Origin: Mesostigma viride
Lineage: Eukaryota; Streptophyta; Mesostigmatophyceae; Mesostigmatales; Mesostigmataceae
Reading direction: 5' to 3'
Assembly: GCA_009746045.1 (NCBI GenBank)
Contig: RPFO01000165.1
Location: 4,496,685-4,560,684, forward strand
DNA: 64,000 bases
Shown: positions 61,881 to 64,000 of the stretch, piece by piece
How the letters are laid out: every line of letters begins with the position of its first letter
Position numbering within the stretch: position 1 is the stretch's first letter
The notes under the pieces: model-generated
Told to the model about the DNA's origin: nothing
The model's input: the letters and a program-made list of their open reading frames with translations, nothing else
Databases searched by the model: none
Made by a program: the position numbers and the translations under genes

Positions 61881-63538
61881 CCTTCTTCAGCCAAGAGAGT
61901 TAGTTACCAAATAGATCGCAGGTGGCAGCTATGCCTTCTCCACCTGCAGGGGTGGTGTTAATACGTGAGCGCATGCATACGGAAACTAACCTTTATCTCC
62001 AGCACTTGGGTTTTCAGATGCAAGGCTAGATATTCTCGCAGTACCTACTCAAGTGGTAAATTGATTATCGTTACTTTTCTCGCCATGGATGCTAGCGTTT
62101 TCACGTTTGTTGCTTTCGGACGACAATGGATGCCGGCTCTGCTAGGGATTATTTGATACCTGATCTTGCTATCCCTTGTTGTGCGGTTTGAAAATATCTT
62201 CTTGAATTCACCAAGGTTTTTTTGGTACTGTAAATTTGCTTGATCAGGTGTCCTTTTCAAACCTCTGGAAAACTTATTGTTGTTATCCTATCATTAACGT
62301 CTTTTCTTAGCTCTGCTGGGATGTTACTGTCAGAAAATCTGGCACTGTTTGCCACGTTTTGACAACTTTTTTTTACTTCTGGACTACAATATTTTTCATC
62401 CGTTGCATGGTAGCGGGTGGCATTTATTTGTCGCCGCCTTAGCAATTAGGATGGAATTCGACATACTTTTGGTCAAGAACCTGATCGTTGGTAGCCAGGG
62501 AACCGACTCAACCGAGTGTTACCCTTTGCAATTAGATCAGTTAACTCTTCACCGGATTTGTTTCGAAATATTTGCGATGTTTTGGCGATGCTTTATCTAT
62601 GCATCGAATGACAGAATTATGTAGAATTTGTGATGAATTTGTTGTCGACAGTTATCATATAAAATTTGTGCCGAACGGCAGTACCTCCTAGTTATTCATA
62701 AGGGTTTCGGCACCTTAATCGAATATTCCTGAACCTAACCTTCTCGATGATGCTCTAGAACATTCGAGGCATCTTATTGGCATCTTTTCAGCATCAATGC
62801 TCTGGTCGACACAAGATATAAACGTAATCTATTTTCTAATGAAAGTTACCTCGTTGGTCCTCAGGTGGCGGAGCTATGGTGGTCTAGTTGATCGCCATAA
62901 AAACATATCCTAGTCGGGTATGCAACTTGCTCTAGTTGAGTGAGGGTTGTCGAGCCTAGTTGGCTCACCCTGCTCTAGTGTAGCGGTCAGTCACCCCAGT
63001 GAGAACCAATTTACGACATCATTATATATTGAAGTCGAAACGGCTTAAGATCTTTCCTCCTCCGTAATTTTAACAGTTACCAAACATATCAGTAGGTACC
63101 GCTTAGGTAAAGCGCTTTTGCTAACTTTTTGTGTGTGTTGGGCACCAGCTCAATGGCATTGGAAAAGTTTGCTCGCTTTTTGTGCGACAATCCCTAGGCT
63201 GTCAGAGATGTGCAACGCTGTCTGCCATTTGATTCCAATTGAGTTGAGGTAGTGTTTATGCTGGAATCCGTGACACTGATGTCAACACAGTGGCATGCTG
63301 ACGTTGCTCACATTAGCATATCGGAATGCCAGTAAAAGGGCGGCTGGCTAGCCGCAAGATGCATGTTGCTCGCCTCCCAGACATCGAGCCCTTGCGGCAT
63401 GAAAAGGTAAAAGTGGCCAGTTTGCTGTGGCCCAATACGTTGTTTACAAAGTGTGTGTTATCTATATATAATGGAAAAGGCCTCTTTACGATTATCTGGT
63501 TAGCAAGGTGTTGTTGTCTGCCTTATGAGCTAGCACCC
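61881..63538. other. Non-coding stretch
   Basis: No further ankyrin exon, stop-bearing terminal exon or other gene is recognisable. Composition is AT-richer than before. Confidence 0.5.
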
Positions 63539-63816
63539 GGCCATTAGGTAATATAGGGATAGGGTCAGCAGATGGAGTAGCTTGTAACCCTCAGTATGTT
63601 TGAAACTACGGCCATTAGGTAATAGGGATAGGGTCAGCAGATGGAGTAGCTTGTAACCCTCAGTATGTTTGAAACTACGGCCATTAGGTAATAGGGATAG
63701 GGTCAGCAGATGGAGTAGCTTGTAACCCTCAGTATGTTTGAAACTACGGCCATTAGGTAATAGGGATAGGGTCAGCAGATGGAGTAGCTTGTAACCCTCA
63801 GTATGTTTGAAACTAT
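63539..63816. repeat. 69-bp tandem repeat, four copies
   Basis: GGCCATTAGGTAATAGGGAT starts at 63539, 63610, 63679 and 63748; the first unit has two extra bases. Each unit ends in CAGTATGTTTGAAACTA. The minus-strand open frame across it is a repeat artefact. Confidence 0.95.
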
Positions 63817-64000
63817 ATGCCCGAAGTGTTGGCAAACTAGCGCCCGTTTCGTAGGCAAGTTGATGTCTTCTAAATCAGACATGCAAAGCAATTATTGATC
63901 ACGACTACATTTTTCACCTAAAATTTGGGGGACATGCAGCATGCTGACGAACCAGTCATTAAATTTAAGCTGACAAACCGGTGCAGCCTCGCTCCTGTTT

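Noticed and set aside
63530-63835. Leu-rich repeat protein on minus (HTEGYKLLHLLTL)
   Set aside because: The frame is a by-product of the four 69-bp units and shows no start or splice context.

Overview
The window looks like nuclear DNA of a eukaryote, probably an alga or other protist. Genes are split by GT-AG introns, dispersed and tandem repeats fill most of the space, and remnants of a LINE-type retrotransposon, a Copia-type retrotransposon, a tyrosine-recombinase element and several inverted-repeat elements are present. No prokaryotic gene organisation, rRNA gene or convincing tRNA gene is visible. I cannot place the species from sequence alone.

The main content is two large ankyrin-repeat genes that face away from each other. 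The minus-strand gene runs from a coiled-coil exon at 29.8 kb down to at least 19.8 kb, with eight ankyrin exons. The plus-strand gene runs from about 32.5 kb to at least 61.6 kb, with coiled-coil exons at 33.0, 34.7 and 35.6 kb and then fifteen ankyrin exons. Nearly every exon is exactly one repeat (99 or 102 bp), starts right after AG with a whole codon and ends with a whole codon before GT, so exons can be added or lost without changing frame. The coiled-coil exons of the two genes are related in sequence, so the locus looks like an old inverted duplication around 30-32 kb. The minus gene has grown recently by tandem copying of blocks of 1.4 to 2.5 kb that each carry one exon and its introns. 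The plus gene has divergent exons and unrelated introns, and those introns hold minisatellites, a degenerate Copia element (41.6-47.7 kb), an 858-bp foldback element (50.5-51.3 kb) and another inverted repeat (51.8-52.7 kb). At three plus-gene exons the 5' splice site itself has been tandemly duplicated.

The first 19 kb is accessory. It holds a LINE reverse transcriptase remnant (1.7-2.8 kb), a 36-unit 30-bp minisatellite with a perfect-looking higher-order duplication (5.3-6.4 kb), a lone C-terminal ankyrin exon with a stop codon (7.65 kb), a terminal-inverted-repeat element (9.6-10.6 kb), a frameshifted cysteine-rich gene (10.7-11.8 kb, minus), an unrecognised plus-strand gene overlapping its 5' end (to 12.37 kb), a coiled-coil/RING-like/TRAF-like zinc-finger gene whose 3' part is folded into a 1.3-kb near-perfect palindrome (13.06-14.93 kb), a tyrosine recombinase remnant (15.96-16.6 kb) and two 292-bp direct repeats that resemble the LTRs of a small non-autonomous element (17.2-19.3 kb).

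The last 2.4 kb holds no gene I can support, only a four-copy 69-bp array near the end. Exon boundaries were read by eye from splice consensus, repeat length and reading frame, without transcripts.
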